DNA of 43,206 nt from Treponema sp. (GTDB taxonomy: Bacteria > Spirochaetota > Spirochaetia > Treponematales > Breznakiellaceae). The stretch covers positions 1 to 43,206 of the forward strand of contig JAIRYT010000050.1 in NCBI GenBank assembly GCA_031267675.1, given 5' to 3'. Shown piece by piece: positions 1 through 7,833 of this stretch; the first letter of the stretch is position 1; every line of letters starts with the position of its first letter. Both the position numbers and the translations under genes were made by a program. The notes beneath the pieces were generated by a model. It ran no database searches. It saw nothing but the letters and a program-made list of their open reading frames with translations, and was not told the origin of the DNA.

Positions 1-588
1 TCACCGGGGAACAACCGGTATCGCCGGTGACTATTCCGCCCGAGGGGATACAGGATCTCCGGGGATTGTTCTCCACATACCGGCTGTATCAAAAACAGCA
101 CGTTCAGCTTAAAAACCGGGTTCTCCTCAATGCCAAACCGTACATGGAGCAGATAGACATACTTACCGGCATGAAAGGGGATAGCCGTTATAGCGGATAT
201 TATAGACGTGAGCCGGTTTAAGGACTCCAAACATTTTACCTCGTATTTACGCTCGGCGCCGCGGGTGGCGAACTCCAACACGTCCGTAAGTATCCGCGGG
301 ACGAACAAGAAGGGGCGGAAACTTGCCTCGACACTGTTGACCCGGTCGTTGATTCATATGACGAGAGCCGGTACGAAACTGGGGAGGTGGTATGAACGGT
401 TGTGCGAGTACAAGAAGGCGGGATTGGTGAGGATGGGATTACGGCGGCGGGTATTAGCGGAGATCTATCAGATGCTCAAGAAACGGGAATACCATTATGC
501 CTTGGACCCGCGCAACCATGAAACCAAGATGGCGCAATACCGCTCCTTTCTTGAGAAAACCGGGGGAAATCCAAAAAAAATAGCTTGA
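1..588 (+). pseudogene. IS110-family transposase, 3' remnant, frameshifted
   Basis: The gene enters from the left edge already open, so the N-terminal RuvC-like DEDD domain is outside the window. The first part (frame of base 3, to about base 177) reads ...LRGLFSTYRLYQKQHVQ..., the linker region of IS110 enzymes. The reading then continues one base further on, from base 178, as GIAVIADIIDVSRFKDSKHF and on through GTNKKGRKLASTLLTR to a stop at 588, matching the C-terminal Transposase_20 domain. The shift falls at AAAGGGG (bases 174-180) and fits a one-base insertion. IS110 enzymes normally have one frame, so this copy is probably dead; programmed frameshifting is the less likely reading. Family assignment is by recognised motif pattern only. 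Confidence 0.72.
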
Positions 589-642
589 CTTTTATCATCG
601 ACTTCCGCGACTTTTTGCGGTTGTAATTTTTCCGCGGGGTTT

Positions 643-722
643 GGGGGTGTTGCGGGGAACTCCCCGCAGAGGGGGTAGCGGAGGACCGCAGGGCCGGAGC
701 GAGGGGGAGGCTTCCCCCTTTT
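643..722. other. GC-rich multi-hairpin element after the transposase
   Basis: Two strong inverted repeats are visible. TGCGGGGA/TCCCCGCA lies at 651-668 with almost no loop. GGGGGA/TCCCCC lies at 703-718 with loop GGCT, followed by TTTT, so it could terminate rightward transcription. Between them the sequence is purine- and G-rich. It may be the end of the IS110 element, a terminator, or an unrelated intergenic repeat; nothing here decides. No gene is seen between 589 and 763. Confidence 0.45.
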
Positions 723-763
723 CCTTGTCTCAAATAGCCCGTTTGTTTTAGTTTGCCTGTCGT

Positions 764-1537
764 TTACAAAAATAACAGTGTCGCGGATACCAGGGTAAGG
801 AGGTAGATCAAAATGCGGAATTGCTTTTCCGGTATTCGTTTCACCAGAAAGACGCCCAAGAGCGCGCCAAGGATAATTACCGGGAACATCATCGCGTCCA
901 GGATAAGTCCTTTTTTGCCGATGTTGTGCCAGACAAAGTGCTGCAGGGGAAGTTTTAGATAATTGACGATAACAAAAAACCAGGCGGTCGTTCCAACATA
1001 GGAAATCTTGGGGAGCTGCATGGAAAGCATAAAAATGGCCATGACGGGACCCGCCGCGTTTCCAATGAGGGTCGAAAAGCCGCCGAGTATGCCAAACCCT
1101 GCGGCAAACCACCAGCCTGAAGGAACAAGTATCTCCCGCCCTTCGATCCGCTGGCGGGCCTTGCGCAGATCGTTCCAAACCATAACGATGAGTCCCGCGA
1201 GTATCGAAACGGCAATTAATATTTTAAAAAGGCGCACCGGAATAAAATAATCGACCAGCAGCGCCGCGGCAAAGCCGGACAGGGTCCAGGGTAAAAGGCG
1301 CGCAATATGTTTCCAGGCAACATCCTTGCGGTACGAAAAAATTGCCAGGAGATCGGCAAAACAATACATGGGGAGCACAATTCCTGTTGATTCTTTGGCG
1401 CCAAAAACAAGCGCCATAACGGGAACCATGACAGTGTTTATGCCGCTTAAGCCGGTTTTTCCCATTCCGATGAGCAGCGCGGTAACAATAAGAACGGTCC
1501 ACTGCCAGCTTTCAAAGGCAAAGGGCAGATTACTCAT
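764..1537 (-). CDS. TauE/SafE-family membrane permease
   Basis: A 257-residue, very hydrophobic protein with about eight membrane spans in two halves. The first half has the GMGKTGLSGINTV segment (about residues 24-36) and the second an equivalent GGFSTLIGNAAGP segment (about 151-163), the paired Gly-rich signature of TauE/SafE (DUF81) proteins. Family members export sulfite or organosulfur anions or act as uncharacterised anion permeases; the substrate cannot be read here. The start overlaps the end of the upstream exported-protein gene by four bases (ATGA), so translation is probably coupled. It is the last gene of the leftward rpmH-jag cluster. A role in exporting sulfonate breakdown products would be speculation, although a possible sulfoacetaldehyde-type operon lies 10 kb away. 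Confidence 0.8.
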   Translation of the reverse strand: MSNLPFAFESWQWTVLIVTALLIGMGKTGLSGINTVMVPVMALVFGAKESTGIVLPMYCFADLLAIFSYRKDVAWKHIARLLPWTLSGFAAALLVDYFIPVRLFKILIAVSILAGLIVMVWNDLRKARQRIEGREILVPSGWWFAAGFGILGGFSTLIGNAAGPVMAIFMLSMQLPKISYVGTTAWFFVIVNYLKLPLQHFVWHNIGKKGLILDAMMFPVIILGALLGVFLVKRIPEKQFRILIYLLTLVSATLLFL

Positions 1538-2331
1538 GTCTGGCGCCGCAGTTTGGCAAACGCGCTGTCTGCCTGTTTGGTAAACCAGTCAAGAATCGCC
1601 TGGGTGCGGTTGCTGAATGATTTGCTTACCCGATCGGTTAAACCCGGAACGGAGGCAGCCTTTGCCATTGAGACTGTGTAGACAAGAAGGCTGTCGCCGG
1701 CGTCAAATACCGCTACCAGCGAACGCAGTTTATTTTTTCCTACTGCGGGAATTATGCCATAACTCATCGCGGTAAGATTTTCCTGCACAAAGATAAAGTA
1801 ATCGGCGGCGGCGGTATACTGATACCGGTAAACATTGTCGCCGAATGAAAGATCTTTTTGGCGGGCGTACACAATAAGCGACGGCGGCGGATCGGCGTAA
1901 TAATAATCCGCGCGTTTTGTTTTACCGTCGCTTCCGCTTACGGTAGCGGAGCTTTCGTAAAAGATGCGCATTCTGCCCCTGCTTGCCGAGTAGTATTCAA
2001 GCCCCGCCAGACTGCTTAGTTCCAGGACGCTGTTGTACAGGGCCGCCCGCTCCGCCGCACTCCATTCACCCGCGCGGGGTTTTTGATACCGGGCCAGGCT
2101 TTCGCCAAAAAAGCTCGGCTCCAGTTCGCCGATAAGGGCGCTTACCATATTTCTGACACGGCTTTCGCGGGGGGCAAGATTAAGGGAGGGGTTTTTAAAC
2201 TGCATTTGATTGACCCGCTCTCCACGGCGAAGGGCGGCGGCGCTTTGCGGATCAACCAAATCTTCCAGCGAACGGGAAGACACTGTCTGCACGGCCAATA
2301 CTGCCAGCAGTATTGTTAAAAATTCTTTCAC
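1534..2331 (-). CDS. Exported protein of unknown function
   Basis: A 265-residue protein starting at GTG, with a GGGAG ribosome site about eight bases upstream. The N-terminus is a short signal peptide (hydrophobic stretch about residues 4-17, then VSSRSL), with no clear lipobox cysteine, so a periplasmic or outer-membrane-associated location is likely. The mature part has a helical N-terminal half rich in Arg and Glu and a C-terminal half rich in Tyr/Ala beta-like segments. I do not recognise a catalytic motif. It lies between jag and the TauE-like permease and overlaps the latter, so it is probably co-transcribed with the membrane-biogenesis genes. The family looks restricted to spirochaetes, but this is an impression, not a search result. 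Confidence 0.7.
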   Translation of the reverse strand: MKEFLTILLAVLAVQTVSSRSLEDLVDPQSAAALRRGERVNQMQFKNPSLNLAPRESRVRNMVSALIGELEPSFFGESLARYQKPRAGEWSAAERAALYNSVLELSSLAGLEYYSASRGRMRIFYESSATVSGSDGKTKRADYYYADPPPSLIVYARQKDLSFGDNVYRYQYTAAADYFIFVQENLTAMSYGIIPAVGKNKLRSLVAVFDAGDSLLVYTVSMAKAASVPGLTDRVSKSFSNRTQAILDWFTKQADSAFAKLRRQT

Positions 2332-2372
2332 CCCTTACTCCCTTCCTTCACGCATGATGAATTCTCATCTGT

Positions 2373-3098
2373 TTACTGGCGCAGCCCCCGGTAGTAAACA
2401 CGCACCTGCTTATATAAACCTTCGCCTTCGCTTTTGGTTTCAACATCGGTGATGTCATTTAACGTGGTGTGAACAAGACGGCGATCAAAGGGATTCATCG
2501 GCTCCAGCAAAATGGAAGCGCGGTTTTCGCGCACGCGGTCTGCTACGGTGTACGCCAGTCGAACCAGCGATTCTTCGCGGCGGCGGCGGTAGTTTTCGGT
2601 GTCCAGAATGATCCGCATATCGTCATGGCCCTGGCGGCCGGCAAAAATATTGGCAAGCAGTTGAAGCGCGTCAAGGTTTTTTCCTTTTTTTCCAATCAGT
2701 ATCGAAGAGCTTTCCGATTCAAGCTTAAGTCCAAGTTTGCGATCTTCGCGGTAAAGGATTGAAACCGTTCCCCGGTAACCCATGCGCTCAATAATCCCTT
2801 CGACAAAGGCGATTATGTTTTTTTCGAATTCCCCGGAGGGGACAACGGGTGTATTGGGCCTTGTGCGGGAACCTTCATCCGCCGGTGTTCGTCCGGGTTC
2901 CGGCCGTGCGCTCACCGGCGTATATCCGGGAATCGGGCCGTCGGTGTGAACCTGAATTTTCACAAAGCCTTTTTTAAATAATCCCGATTTTTGGGTTTCA
3001 AGGATTTCTACATCAAAATTATCTTTTTCAAGACCCAATTCCGCTGCGGCCCGGTCAATGGCTTCTTTTTCGGTGCGGCCCTCAAATTCATATATCAC
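2373..3098 (-). CDS. jag: Jag/KhpB-type RNA-binding protein (KH-R3H)
   Basis: A 241-residue protein with the usual three-part layout. The N-terminal Jag domain (about 1-52) begins IYEFEGRTEKEAIDRAAAELG. A Pro/Arg-rich linker (about 53-90) follows, then a KH domain with the GKKGKNLDALQ loop (GxxG) and a C-terminal R3H domain with the Arg-x3-His pattern in FDRRLVHTTL. Family members bind RNA and act with KhpA in cell elongation and division control. The gene directly follows yidC, as in many bacteria. GTG at 3098 is chosen because AGGAG lies eight bases upstream and the Jag domain starts at residue 2. Confidence 0.9.
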   Translation of the reverse strand: MIYEFEGRTEKEAIDRAAAELGLEKDNFDVEILETQKSGLFKKGFVKIQVHTDGPIPGYTPVSARPEPGRTPADEGSRTRPNTPVVPSGEFEKNIIAFVEGIIERMGYRGTVSILYREDRKLGLKLESESSSILIGKKGKNLDALQLLANIFAGRQGHDDMRIILDTENYRRRREESLVRLAYTVADRVRENRASILLEPMNPFDRRLVHTTLNDITDVETKSEGEGLYKQVRVYYRGLRQ

Positions 3099-3154
3099 CT
3101 GTATACTCCTGTCTGCGCGGTTTTTACCGCGAATGGTTTTTTAGACAAATCCTG

Positions 3155-4960
3155 CTACCGGCGTTTTTTACGGCGCGGCGCGATTACCGGCTGTTGTTCG
3201 GCTTCCCTGCTTTTTAGTTCAGCGCGTTTCTTTTTTAAGTACTTGTTAAGGGCAAGCTGCTGTACCAGGGTAAAGAGGTTGCTCATAATCCAAAATACCA
3301 AAAGGCCGGAAGGAACATTGTACAGCAGAAAAAAGAACATAATGGGCATTGCGTACACCATCATCTTCATCGAAGGATTCCCCTGCTGGTCGGGCGTACT
3401 GGTGGCAAAGCCGTAAAGCAGCTGGGAACCCAGATAAATAAACGGAAGCAGGCGCAGGCTGTCCCAGTTTAAAAGGGGAACGGTGTTTGCAAAATGGTAA
3501 ACCGATTCCGGCAGTGAAAGATCGGGAATCCACCCGGAAATAAACATGGCGCCGCGTAAATCAAAATGATTGTTAAACAAATTATACATGGCAAACAGTA
3601 TCGGCATTTGTATCAACAATGGAAGGCAGCCCGACATGGGATTATGCCCTTCGCGTTTGTAAAGGGCCGCCATTTCGGTATTGAGTTTTGCGGCATTATC
3701 CTTGTACTTTTCCTGCAGTTCCTTGATTTTGGGAGCAATTGCCTGCATTTTAATGCTCATCTCCGAACTTTTTTTGGTCAGGGGAAAGAGTATTATTTTT
3801 ACCAGCAGCGTTAAAAGAATAATTGCCACGCCATAGTTTGGCCGGGGAAGAAGGTTGTAAAAGAAACGCAGCATTAGTTTAAGTATCCATTCCAGGGGGC
3901 TTAAAATGCCGCTGGTACTTGCCGCCTTGATAAATTGTAAATCGCGCAGTTTATAGGCATTGTTGCCGGTGTCGTAGCGGCCCAGATCATCCTGGGTTTT
4001 GGGGCCCAGATAAAAATAGTAGGAATCACTTGCCCGCGCGACAGCCAAAGCGGGCCGCATTAAATAAAAGCGCGACGCTGCGGGAAGTCCCGCCTCGGGT
4101 TCCGCGGAAAACCCCATCGTATACGGCGTCGCCCTGTCGGCGGGCACCGCCAAAGCCGCAAAGTATTTTCCGGCAATTCCGGCCCAGGCAAAACCGCTTC
4201 CAATCACCTGGGGAGACCCCTCGCTTACCTTTTCTGTTTTACGCTTTCCGTCTACCATATCAATATATTGGCGGGTTTCGTAGCGATCAAGTTTTTGAAA
4301 ACCGGGGCCCATCTGGGGGCCGTACGCCAGGGTATAGGCGATATTGTTAAAGCCAAGGGGAATATTCCCGGCGCTTTCGACAGAAACAGTCAACGCGAAC
4401 ATATATTCATTGCCGGTAAAATCGTAGCGTTTTTTTAGGGTAAACATTCCGCCGGGCGCGTTAAAATCTCCGCTAAACTCTACCGAAAGCGGATTACCGG
4501 CAGGCCGCGAAACCTTAAAATGGGAAGAAACCGGCAGCGCGTCCATTCCGCCAAAGGCGATGGTAAACGCGTGGGATTCCTTTCCCGGCGGCGAAAGCAC
4601 CATCTGGACCGCTTCGTCTTTATCTTTATGCTGTTTAAGCCGGTACGAAACAATATCGCCGCCCCGGTTGCTTAGAACAACGCTCAGCAGTTCTGTTTCG
4701 ATGACTACCGTTTCGTCGTTTTCTAAATTGCCGGTTTCTGTTACCTCTGCCGGAACACCGGCATCGACCGCGGCGGTTACCGCCGCCGGGCTTACGACTG
4801 CGGACGGTGTAAGCGCCGGGCTGACGGCGTCATTCGCCTGCTGTGTCTGCTGCGCCTGTTCGGCTGGCGCGGCCGGTGGAAAAAATTTATACTGAATCGC
4901 GTAATAGCTAAACAGTATAGCCGCAGAAATCGCTACAAAAAGCAATGTTTTCTTATCCAT
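3155..4960 (-). CDS. yidC: Membrane protein insertase YidC
   Basis: A 601-residue protein of the Gram-negative type. It has an N-terminal membrane anchor (about residues 5-26), an Ala/Pro/Val-rich linker, a large periplasmic P1 beta domain (about 75-330), then the conserved insertase core with five predicted spans from [20 protein letters not shown] to the end. The cytoplasmic coiled hairpin [13 protein letters not shown]...KELQEKY and the [15 protein letters not shown] segment are diagnostic. It inserts and folds inner-membrane proteins with or without SecYEG. The basic tail (RRKKRR) is suited to ribosome contact. The start overlaps the end of yidD by eight bases, so the two are translationally coupled. 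Confidence 0.96.
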   Translation of the reverse strand: MDKKTLLFVAISAAILFSYYAIQYKFFPPAAPAEQAQQTQQANDAVSPALTPSAVVSPAAVTAAVDAGVPAEVTETGNLENDETVVIETELLSVVLSNRGGDIVSYRLKQHKDKDEAVQMVLSPPGKESHAFTIAFGGMDALPVSSHFKVSRPAGNPLSVEFSGDFNAPGGMFTLKKRYDFTGNEYMFALTVSVESAGNIPLGFNNIAYTLAYGPQMGPGFQKLDRYETRQYIDMVDGKRKTEKVSEGSPQVIGSGFAWAGIAGKYFAALAVPADRATPYTMGFSAEPEAGLPAASRFYLMRPALAVARASDSYYFYLGPKTQDDLGRYDTGNNAYKLRDLQFIKAASTSGILSPLEWILKLMLRFFYNLLPRPNYGVAIILLTLLVKIILFPLTKKSSEMSIKMQAIAPKIKELQEKYKDNAAKLNTEMAALYKREGHNPMSGCLPLLIQMPILFAMYNLFNNHFDLRGAMFISGWIPDLSLPESVYHFANTVPLLNWDSLRLLPFIYLGSQLLYGFATSTPDQQGNPSMKMMVYAMPIMFFFLLYNVPSGLLVFWIMSNLFTLVQQLALNKYLKKKRAELKSREAEQQPVIAPRRKKRR

Positions 4961-5189
4961 GTAAATTCCTTATCGTTTCCGGTACCGGATCATAACCGCC
5001 CTTGTGCAAGGGGTGACAGCGAAGAATCCGTTTAACCGCTAAATATATGCCGCCGGCCGCGCCGTGTTTTCGCACCGCCTCCATCGCGTAGGCGGAACAG
5101 CTTGGATAGTAGCGGCATCTCCCTGGCAGATGAGGCGAAACCGCCATTTGGTAAACACGGATTAAAAGCAGAACAAACCAGCGCATCAT
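4953..5189 (-). CDS. yidD: Membrane protein insertion efficiency factor YidD
   Basis: A 78-residue protein with an amphipathic N-terminus followed by the family core: [22 protein letters not shown], then [17 protein letters not shown]. The three cysteines and the CHP-x-GGYDPVP ending are characteristic. YidD is a small peripheral inner-membrane protein that helps insertion of YidC substrates. It sits between rnpA and yidC, overlapping rnpA by four bases and yidC by eight, so the three genes form one compact translational unit. Two ATG codons stand in tandem at the start; either could be used. Confidence 0.95.
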   Translation of the reverse strand: MMRWFVLLLIRVYQMAVSPHLPGRCRYYPSCSAYAMEAVRKHGAAGGIYLAVKRILRCHPLHKGGYDPVPETIRNLHG

Positions 5190-5494
5190 AATAAACCTGC
5201 CCGCGCAAAAAGGATTTTAAACTGATTTGTACGGGACTCCAGCGTCGACTTTTCGCTCATAACCAGAAAAATCAAATCATAGCCGGTTTTAAGGGAGGGC
5301 CGCATAAGACGATATGCCTCGCGGCTTACCCTGCGTTCACGGTTCCGTACCACGGCGTTTCCAAATTTTTTTGAAAAAGTAACCACAATCCGGTTATGGG
5401 GAAGGCCATTGTCCAAAAAAAAGAGTACCAGCCCCGGACAACCAAGGCGCCGGCCCTTCTTAAAAACTCTGGCAATTTCATCCCGTTTTTTCAA
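5186..5494 (-). CDS. rnpA: Ribonuclease P protein component (start uncertain)
   Basis: RnpA binds the RNase P RNA and helps 5' maturation of tRNAs. The visible core is [15 protein letters not shown], then [28 protein letters not shown], which contains the RNR motif. The only canonical start codon in frame is TTG at 5494, giving 102 residues, but it has no ribosome site. The frame stays open upstream and encodes [15 protein letters not shown], which matches the usual RnpA N-terminus better. No ATG, GTG, TTG or CTG occurs in that extension back to the stop at 5612-5614; an ATT at 5585-5587, overlapping the end of rpmH, is the only near-cognate option noticed. The true protein is therefore probably longer than listed. 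Confidence 0.88.
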   Translation of the reverse strand: MKKRDEIARVFKKGRRLGCPGLVLFFLDNGLPHNRIVVTFSKKFGNAVVRNRERRVSREAYRLMRPSLKTGYDLIFLVMSEKSTLESRTNQFKILFARAGLL

Positions 5495-5582
5495 ACGCTC
5501 ATGCTGTCTAAATCGAAAAGGATGTTCGGCAGGATGTTCCGGTTTTTTTTCGACATCCCGCGTCTGACCCTCCGACCGCTCG

Positions 5583-5738
5583 CTAATAGGGCTTTTTCTC
5601 GTCCGCGGCGGTCAGTTTATACCGCCCTTTTGCCCGCCGCCGCTTAAGTACTAAACGACCGCCCCGGGTCTTCATCCGCGCCCGAAACCCGAATTTACGG
5701 TTCCTTTTTACCTTGCTGGGCTGATAAGTCCGCTTCAT
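5583..5738 (-). CDS. rpmH: 50S ribosomal protein L34
   Basis: A 51-residue, highly basic protein beginning [20 protein letters not shown] and continuing [18 protein letters not shown], the invariant L34 sequence. It ends TAADEKKPY, slightly longer than the usual 44-46 residues. GAGGAG lies about six bases upstream of the ATG. It heads the leftward cluster rpmH-rnpA-yidD-yidC-jag, the classical arrangement near many bacterial origins. No dnaA or DnaA-box cluster is seen on the other side, where deoD lies instead. Confidence 0.95.
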   Translation of the reverse strand: MKRTYQPSKVKRNRKFGFRARMKTRGGRLVLKRRRAKGRYKLTAADEKKPY

Positions 5739-5849
5739 GGGAACTCCTCTATTATTTCAGAAAAACCGGCCCCCGCCGGCATCTGCCAGGATACAGTTTA
5801 TCGGACCAGTGTGCTGTGTTTGGGAAAAAATGTCAATACAAGGGATTTC

Positions 5850-6548
5850 CTATGAAACCAGCGTCTCAAGCGCCACTTCCATCATGTGGGTAAAGGCGCT
5901 TTGCCGTTCTTTGGCGCTGGTAGTTTCACCGGTAACAAGGCTGTCCGAAATGGTAAGAATACCCAGCGCTTCGCGGCCAAATTTGGCGGCCAGGGTGTAA
6001 AGCTCCGAAGTTTCCATTTCCATGGCAAGGCAGCCATAATCGGCCCACAGTTTCCAGTCGTCTCCGGAGTAAAAAATATCCGTTGAAACGACGGGCCCTA
6101 CTGCCGGCGTCCATCCCTTTGTCTGCGCCGCGTCCCAGGCTGCCTTGAGCAGCTTCCAGCTGGCGGCGGGGGCATAATCGCGTCCCCCAAAACGGAGGCG
6201 GTTTACCCCCGAATCGGTACAGGCTGACTGGGCGAGCACCAAATCGCGCAGCTTGATCGTCTTTTGTATGGTTCCCGCCGTTCCAATGCGTATGGCCCGC
6301 TGTACGCCGTAGTCGTGAAAAAGCTCATGCAGGTAAATTGAAATGGACGGAATTCCCATGCCGGTTCCCTGAACCGATACCCGCTTTCCCCGGTAGGTTC
6401 CGGTAAATCCAAACATATTGCGTACTTCATTGTACGGTCTGGAATTTTCAAGATATGTTTCGGCAATAAATTTTGCCCGTAACGGATCGCCGGGAAGCAG
6501 TATCGCTTCGGCGATTTCGCCGGTTTTGGCGGCAATATGTGTTGACAT
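5850..6548 (-). CDS. deoD: Purine-nucleoside phosphorylase, DeoD type
   Basis: A 232-residue protein matching the hexameric, bacterial-type purine-nucleoside phosphorylases. The N-terminal [25 protein letters not shown] holds the phosphate-binding GDPLRAK loop; the middle has the GTGMGIPS segment; the C-terminal part has [12 protein letters not shown], whose Met-Glu contacts the ribose, and TISDSL with the base-binding Asp. The enzyme splits purine nucleosides with phosphate to base plus ribose-1-phosphate. The GGAG ribosome site is good. It has no obvious operon partner. Confidence 0.95.
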   Translation of the reverse strand: MSTHIAAKTGEIAEAILLPGDPLRAKFIAETYLENSRPYNEVRNMFGFTGTYRGKRVSVQGTGMGIPSISIYLHELFHDYGVQRAIRIGTAGTIQKTIKLRDLVLAQSACTDSGVNRLRFGGRDYAPAASWKLLKAAWDAAQTKGWTPAVGPVVSTDIFYSGDDWKLWADYGCLAMEMETSELYTLAAKFGREALGILTISDSLVTGETTSAKERQSAFTHMMEVALETLVS

Positions 6549-6625
6549 CTTCTCTCCTTGCGGTTCTGTTAAAAGTATAATGGCAGATCAATGCGGGCGC
6601 AACCAATTGGCTCGCCGCGAACCGG

Positions 6626-7819
6626 CTACAGGGTCCGTTTTACCTTCATAATCCGCAAAAACGATTCCTCGATCCGCGCGCTGGAAACGCGGCCTGTTTT
6701 TACCAGATCAAACACGGTGTCAATAACGTCTTTGGACAGGGAGGGATTAAATACGGCGCCGTTATTCGAAAAAGCCAGAATGTCCACGCCGGCGTTGATT
6801 GCGGTTTCAAGAGTGGTTTTAAGATCATAGCGGGAGCCGATTGCCGCCATTTCAAGATCGTCAGAAATAATCAGGCCGGTAAAATTGAGCCGCTCGCGAA
6901 GAATTCCCAAAAGCGCCGGTTTTGACAGGGTCGCCGGATATTCGGGATCGACGGTTTTGTTAAACACATGGCTTGTCATAATAAAGGGGAGTTTTCCCGC
7001 GCTTTGTCCCCAGTCAACAAGATTACGGTAGGGAACGAGTTCTTCTTCTGTCCAGGTTTCGCTTACATCGACGGTGCCCCGGTGGGTATCGCCCCGGGAA
7101 CTGCCGTGGCCGGGAAAATGCTTGGGACAGGAAAGCACGCCGTATTTTGCGTGCGCGTCGATCCAGATTTTTGCAAAGCGTGTTACGGTTTCGCTGTCCG
7201 CGGAAATGCTGCGGCCGTAGGCGCCAATAATCGGATTGGCGGGATTTATGTCAAGGTCCACACAGGGCGCAAAATTCAGGTTTACGCCAAGCTCCGCCAA
7301 AAAACGGGCTGTTTCTTCGGCTGTTGTTTTATAACTCTGCGTACCGGCGGCGGCCAGGTCGCGCGCTGTTTCACTTTTGGCAAACGCGGGAAAACTGCGC
7401 AGCCGGTTTACCCTGCCGCCTTCCTGATCGATGGCAATAAAAAGTTTTACCCCGCCCGAAGCGTTTTGAATATCCGCGCAAAGTCCGGCGAGCTGTTCTT
7501 TGCCCGCTTTTCCGTCAATATTGCGGGGAAACGAACGGGTGGGCATATCATAATCAAAAAGCACCACGCCGCCGATTCCCCGGTGTGCGATGTCTTCGTA
7601 CAGGGGATTGCCCTCAAGGCTTGTACCGCGAAAACCAACGAGCAGCATTTGGGCGATTTTGCCCCGGAGTACAATGTCGGGGTCGTTGCTTGCAAGCAGC
7701 GCGTTGCTTTCTGGCCTCCGCGCCGAGGACTGGCAGGATGCGGCAAACATACACAAAATTACTGCCGCCAAAAAACGGGACACGCGGATTTTTTGGGGTA
7801 TACCGGTTTTATGCGTCAT
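6626..7819 (-). CDS. Glycoside hydrolase family 3 lipoprotein, NagZ-like
   Basis: A 397-residue protein with a lipoprotein signal (FLAAVILCMFAASC, Cys about residue 29), so it is probably membrane-anchored in the periplasm. The GH3 barrel contains AIDQEGGRVNRL, KHFPGHGSSRGDTHRG (the NagZ His/Asp loop that supplies the acid-base dyad) and GLIISDDLEMAAI with the nucleophile Asp. Such enzymes remove beta-N-acetylglucosamine from muropeptides or chitin oligomers. Classical NagZ is cytoplasmic and about 340 residues long; the lipid anchor suggests work on cell-wall or dietary amino sugars outside the inner membrane. GGAG lies before the ATG. No sugar transporter is nearby. Confidence 0.88.
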   Translation of the reverse strand: MTHKTGIPQKIRVSRFLAAVILCMFAASCQSSARRPESNALLASNDPDIVLRGKIAQMLLVGFRGTSLEGNPLYEDIAHRGIGGVVLFDYDMPTRSFPRNIDGKAGKEQLAGLCADIQNASGGVKLFIAIDQEGGRVNRLRSFPAFAKSETARDLAAAGTQSYKTTAEETARFLAELGVNLNFAPCVDLDINPANPIIGAYGRSISADSETVTRFAKIWIDAHAKYGVLSCPKHFPGHGSSRGDTHRGTVDVSETWTEEELVPYRNLVDWGQSAGKLPFIMTSHVFNKTVDPEYPATLSKPALLGILRERLNFTGLIISDDLEMAAIGSRYDLKTTLETAINAGVDILAFSNNGAVFNPSLSKDVIDTVFDLVKTGRVSSARIEESFLRIMKVKRTL

Positions 7820-7833
7820 CTTTTTTCTCCGCG

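Noticed and set aside
5739-5849. Chromosome origin beside rpmH
   Set aside because: rpmH often borders dnaA and oriC, but there are no DnaA-box clusters or AT-rich unwinding stretch, and deoD is the neighbour.
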